DNA from: Thermoflexales bacterium
GTDB taxonomy: Bacteria; Chloroflexota; Anaerolineae; J036; Brachytrichaceae
Length of the DNA stretch: 33,250 bases
Assembly (NCBI GenBank): GCA_025056965.1
Contig: JANWVF010000054.1
Coordinates: 1 to 33,250, forward strand
Reading direction: 5' to 3'
In this document: piece after piece, positions 30,076 to 33,250 of the stretch
Numbering within the stretch: position 1 is the first letter of the stretch
Layout of the letters: every line of letters begins with the position of its first letter
Position numbers and translations under genes: made by a program
Notes under the pieces: model-generated
Told to the model about the DNA's origin: nothing
The model's database searches: none
What the model saw: the letters and a program-made list of their open reading frames with translations, nothing else

Positions 30076-31182
30076 ATGTACGATCCTCGATTCAACAAAA
30101 TGGCGCAAGTCATCGTCAATTATTCGATCGAAGTCCAACCCGACCAAGTGGTCTATGTCTGGAGCCAAACGACGGCCGCGCCCTTGATGCTGGAGATCTA
30201 CCGCGAGATTTTGAAGGCCGGCGGCCATGCTTTCCTGCGCGCCGATCTGCCCGGCGCCCAGGAGATTTTCTACGCGCACGCGCAAAACGCGCAGCTCGAT
30301 TTCATCTCGCCGGTAGATCGCATCTCGGTCGAGGAAGGCGAGTTCGACGCCTACATTCGCATCGGTGCCGAGACCAACACGCGGCGGCTCTCCAACGCCG
30401 ACCCGGCCAAGATTCAGCGCCATCAGGCTGCGATGAGCCCGATCCTGGCCAAGCGCATGCGGCGCAGCGCCCAGGGCAACTACAACTGGTGCGTGACGCA
30501 GTTCCCCACCGAGGCCTACGCGATGGACGCCGACATGAGCCTGGCCGAGTACACCGAGTTTGTATTCAGCGCGTGCTTGCTCAACGACCCCGACCCAATT
30601 GCCCGCTGGCGCGAGGTCGGCGCGAACCAGCAGCGCTACGTGGACTTCCTGAGCGACAAGAAAGTGCTGCGCGTACAGGGCGCAAATGCCGACCTGACCC
30701 TGCGCATCGAGGGGCGCACCTGGAAGAACAGCCAGGGCAAGCGCAACTTCCCGGACGGCGAGATCTTCACCGGCCCGCACGAAGACTCGGTCAACGGCTG
30801 GGTGCGCTACTCGTATCCGGCGATCTACCAAGGCCGCGAGGTGAGCGGCATTCAACTCTGGTTCGAGAACGGCCGTGTGGTGAAAGCGACGGCGGATAAG
30901 AACGAGGACTTCCTGCACCAGGTGCTCAACACCGACCCCGGCGCGCGCTACGTGGGCGAGTTCGCCATCGGCACGAACTACGGCATCACTCGCTTCTCGC
31001 GCAACATCCTATTCGACGAGAAGATCGGCGGCACCTTCCACATCGCAGTCGGCGCCGGCTATCCCGACACCGGCTCGACCAACACCAGTGCCGTGCACTG
31101 GGACATGATCGCCAGCGCGCACGACGCCGAGATCAGCGCCGACGGCGAGGTGTTCTACCGCAACGGGCAATTCCTCATCTGA
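30076..31182 (+). CDS. M29-family aminopeptidase
   Basis: From the ATG at 30076 the product is 368 residues and begins MYDPRFNKMAQVIVNYSIEV, the usual start of this family; a much longer open frame from 29917 reads through promoter DNA and overlaps the GroEL-like gene. FPDGEIFTGPHEDSVNG and GEFAIGTNYG carry the conserved metal-binding glutamates, and NTSAVHWDMI gives the C-terminal His and Asp. These are two-metal exopeptidases that trim N-terminal residues in the cytoplasm. It leads a tight plus-strand run with the TSUP permease and mutY (gaps of 25 and 12 bases). Confidence 0.92.
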   Translation: MYDPRFNKMAQVIVNYSIEVQPDQVVYVWSQTTAAPLMLEIYREILKAGGHAFLRADLPGAQEIFYAHAQNAQLDFISPVDRISVEEGEFDAYIRIGAETNTRRLSNADPAKIQRHQAAMSPILAKRMRRSAQGNYNWCVTQFPTEAYAMDADMSLAEYTEFVFSACLLNDPDPIARWREVGANQQRYVDFLSDKKVLRVQGANADLTLRIEGRTWKNSQGKRNFPDGEIFTGPHEDSVNGWVRYSYPAIYQGREVSGIQLWFENGRVVKATADKNEDFLHQVLNTDPGARYVGEFAIGTNYGITRFSRNILFDEKIGGTFHIAVGAGYPDTGSTNTSAVHWDMIASAHDAEISADGEVFYRNGQFLI

Positions 31183-31207
31183 CCGACCCTACGGGCGACA
31201 ACTCACG

Positions 31208-32005
31208 ATGACCTTCATCGAGCCCCTCATCGGACTCGCCTTCCTGTTCGTCGCGGCGTTCATCGGCGGCGCGATCAATTCGGTGGCCGGCGGCGGCAGC
31301 CTGATCGCCTTCCCTGCCCTGGTGGTGTTCGGCATAGACAAAATCATCGCCAATGCCACCAACACCGCCGCGCTCTGGCCAGGCACGGTCGGCAGCGCGT
31401 GGGCCTATCGCGAGGATCTCAAGCCGCTGGTCAACCTGCTGGTCCTGCTGATGCTGCCCAGCCTCGTCGGCGGGCTGCTCGGCGCGCTGCTGCTCACGCG
31501 CACGCCGCCGGAGCTGTTTGGGCGCATCGTGCCGCTGCTGGTGCTGTTCGCCACGCTGATCTTCGCGGCGCGCGATGCCTTCAACCGCATCGCCGCGCGC
31601 AGCCTGGAAGCCATGCGCCGCGCCGACGAAGGTCATGTGTCGCTCGGCGCGCGCATCTGGGGCATCCTGTTTCAGCTCTTCGTGGCCACCTACGGCGGCT
31701 ACTTCGGCGCCGGCATCGGCATCCTCATGCTGGCCTCGCTCAGCCTGATGGGCCTGCAGGACATTCACCGCATGAACGGGTTGAAGACTGCTTTGGCGTT
31801 CATCATCAACGGCGTAGCGCTGGCCTTCTTCGCGGTCAGCGGCATCGTGAATTGGCCGCTGGCTTTCCTCATGGGCAGCGGCGGCTTGCTCGGCGGCTAC
31901 CTCGGCGCCCGCTACGCCAAGCGCGTGGACCAGCGCTATCTGCATGCCTTCGTCGTGGTCATGGGCTTGGTCGCGACGGCCTACCTTTTCACGCGATCGC
32001 TCTAG
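31208..32005 (+). CDS. TSUP-family (TauE/SafE) membrane permease
   Basis: A 265-residue membrane protein with about eight helices. FIGGAINSVAGGGSLIAFPALVV near residue 17 and TYGGYFGAGIGILML near 161 are the duplicated TSUP signatures. Members export or import sulfite, sulfoacetate, taurine-derived anions and similar. The substrate here is unknown. It sits between an aminopeptidase and mutY with gaps of 25 and 12 bases, which suggests a shared transcript without an evident functional link. Confidence 0.88.
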   Translation: MTFIEPLIGLAFLFVAAFIGGAINSVAGGGSLIAFPALVVFGIDKIIANATNTAALWPGTVGSAWAYREDLKPLVNLLVLLMLPSLVGGLLGALLLTRTPPELFGRIVPLLVLFATLIFAARDAFNRIAARSLEAMRRADEGHVSLGARIWGILFQLFVATYGGYFGAGIGILMLASLSLMGLQDIHRMNGLKTALAFIINGVALAFFAVSGIVNWPLAFLMGSGGLLGGYLGARYAKRVDQRYLHAFVVVMGLVATAYLFTRSL

Positions 32006-32017
32006 AACGGCGCGCCG

Positions 32018-33157
32018 ATGTCTCGCGCAACGCTGGCCTCCCGATTGCTGCATTGGTTCGACCGGAACAAGCGCGACCTGCCCTGGCGCCGTGAGCCGCG
32101 CGATCCGTATCACGTCTGGCTCTCCGAGGTAATGCTGCAACAGACGCAGGTGACCACGGTCATCCCCTATTTCGAGCGCTGGCTGCGGCGCTTCCCGACC
32201 CTCGAGGCGCTGGCCGCAGCACCGCTCGACGAGGTGCTGAAGCTATGGGAGGGGCTGGGGTATTACGCCCGCGCGCGCAACCTTCACGCTACCGCGCAGA
32301 TCATCGCGCGCGACCATGGGGGACGCCTGCCTGAGACGGTTGAGGCACTGATGGCGCTGCCGGGGATCGGACGCTACACGGCAGGCGCGATCGCCAGCTT
32401 GGCTTTCGGCGCGCGCGTGCCTGCGCTCGACGGCAACGTCCGGCGCGTGCTCAGCCGCGTCTTCGGGCTACGCCGGCCAACCCAGGCCGAGCTGTGGGCG
32501 CTGGCCGAGTCGCTCTTGCCGCATCGCCGCGCCGGGGCGTTCAACGAGGCGTTGATGGAGCTGGGCGCGACGGTCTGCGCGCCGCGCGCCCCGCAGTGTC
32601 CGACCTGCCCGCTGCGCGCCATGTGCCGCGCCTATAGCGAGGGTAATCCCGAAGCCTATCCGGCCAAGCCGGCCAAGCGGGCGACGCCGAGCTATCGGGC
32701 GCTGACCGTGCTGCTGGTGGACGAGGCCGGCCGAGTGCTGCTAGGCCGGCGTCCGCGTCACGGGCTGCTCGGCGGCCTCTGGGAGTTCCTCAGCTCTGAG
32801 CTGCGCGCACCAACCGCAGATGGACAGCTGAGCCGAGCCTACCAACCCATCCGCCCAACCGCTGCACGTGCTTTCACCGACGACGCGCCCGACCTGGCCG
32901 AACTGATCTTCCACAGAACCGGCTTAAAGGTTACGCCGCGCCGAGCCGCTCGGCTCGGCGTCGTCAAGCATGCCTTCACACACTTCAAACTGACCCGCCA
33001 GGTATGGCTCATCCGGCTGCCGTCGCCGGGGGCGCAACCTCGGCAGGTGAACGGCTATGAACGGTTGATCTGGGCCGCGCCCGAAGAAGTCGAACGACTC
33101 GCGCTCACGCGCAGCGATCGGCGCATCTGGGAGCTGTATCGCGCACGGTCGCCATAA
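32018..33157 (+). CDS. mutY: A/G-specific adenine glycosylase
   Basis: A 379-residue MutY. Helix-hairpin-helix glycosylase domain (about 1-200): Glu37 in VWLSEVMLQQTQV is the catalytic acid, LPGIGRYTAGAI (114-125) is the HhH, and Asp138 in ALDGNVRRVL activates the attack, at the same numbers as in Escherichia coli MutY. A 4Fe-4S cluster is bound by Cys187, Cys194, Cys197 and Cys203 (C-x6-C-x2-C-x5-C). The C-terminal NUDIX-like domain (about 225-375, GLLGGLWEF) recognises 8-oxoguanine. It removes adenine paired with 8-oxoG. It ends the M29-TSUP-mutY run. Confidence 0.96.
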   Translation: MSRATLASRLLHWFDRNKRDLPWRREPRDPYHVWLSEVMLQQTQVTTVIPYFERWLRRFPTLEALAAAPLDEVLKLWEGLGYYARARNLHATAQIIARDHGGRLPETVEALMALPGIGRYTAGAIASLAFGARVPALDGNVRRVLSRVFGLRRPTQAELWALAESLLPHRRAGAFNEALMELGATVCAPRAPQCPTCPLRAMCRAYSEGNPEAYPAKPAKRATPSYRALTVLLVDEAGRVLLGRRPRHGLLGGLWEFLSSELRAPTADGQLSRAYQPIRPTAARAFTDDAPDLAELIFHRTGLKVTPRRAARLGVVKHAFTHFKLTRQVWLIRLPSPGAQPRQVNGYERLIWAAPEEVERLALTRSDRRIWELYRARSP

Positions 33158-33250
33158 GGCCACTCTGCAGAACAAATGCGACCCGATCTCGAACACGCGG
33201 CGCTTCCGCGCCGTCGCACCGGTTGCGAATGATTCACAAGAAAGGCGGGC

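Noticed and set aside
31175-32140. A 321-codon minus-strand frame antisense to the TSUP permease
   Set aside because: Composition is dominated by Gln, Glu, His and Arg, the antisense of a hydrophobic membrane protein, with no motif.

Overview
The window looks like a chromosomal segment of a GC-rich (about 60% or more) bacterium. The best guess is a Chloroflexota of the Anaerolineae or a related lineage. This rests on gene content: F420 biosynthesis (cofD, cofC), mreBC, a DUF6062-type protein, an M29 aminopeptidase, secreted repeat proteins ending in a GGxYxLxGGFW motif, and a divergent GroEL-like protein. No rRNA or tRNA gene was seen, so the assignment is inference.

Layout. Bases 1-1177 are a gene-free decayed mobile-element zone. 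It holds the tail of an ISAs1-type transposase, a nested imperfect palindrome (about 124-310), a second broken piece of the same transposase (39 of 41 bases identical to the first over one stretch), and a 106-bp hairpin-rich tandem repeat (548-812). Bases 1178-3715 (minus) carry a membrane-anchored alpha/beta hydrolase followed by a four-Cys DUF6062-like protein. Bases 3897-5542 (plus) encode a secreted YadA-head protein with a peptidase-S74 autochaperone domain, translationally coupled to a small secreted protein. Bases 5609-10827 (minus) carry rpsF, ssb, a SurA/PpiC-like foldase and a large double-VWA membrane protein. Bases 11021-13640 (plus) carry a GNAT-like protein overlapping a polyprenyl-phosphate sugar transferase. 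Bases 13644-15240 (minus) are a compact type II restriction-modification pair, the clearest horizontally acquired cargo.

Bases 15280-20343 carry a small membrane protein, hemW, an M20 peptidase, an uncharacterised 174-aa protein, a LysR regulator and a divergently oriented MocA-like nucleotidyltransferase. Between the last two lies a near-perfect palindrome that is a good operator candidate. Bases 20364-24302 (minus) run metallo-beta-lactamase-fold hydrolase, solute-binding protein, cofD, cofC. Then come trxA (plus), mreB-mreC (minus, no mreD behind them), proC (plus), a GroEL-like protein with altered active-site region (minus), and a tight plus-strand run of M29 aminopeptidase, TSUP permease and mutY.

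Most of the window is ordinary core metabolism and cell-envelope function. The unusual parts are the palindrome and repeat zone at the left end, the S74/YadA secreted pair, the restriction-modification cassette, the divergent chaperonin, and the LysR/mocA intergenic palindrome. I did not find convincing evidence for a wholly new multi-gene system.
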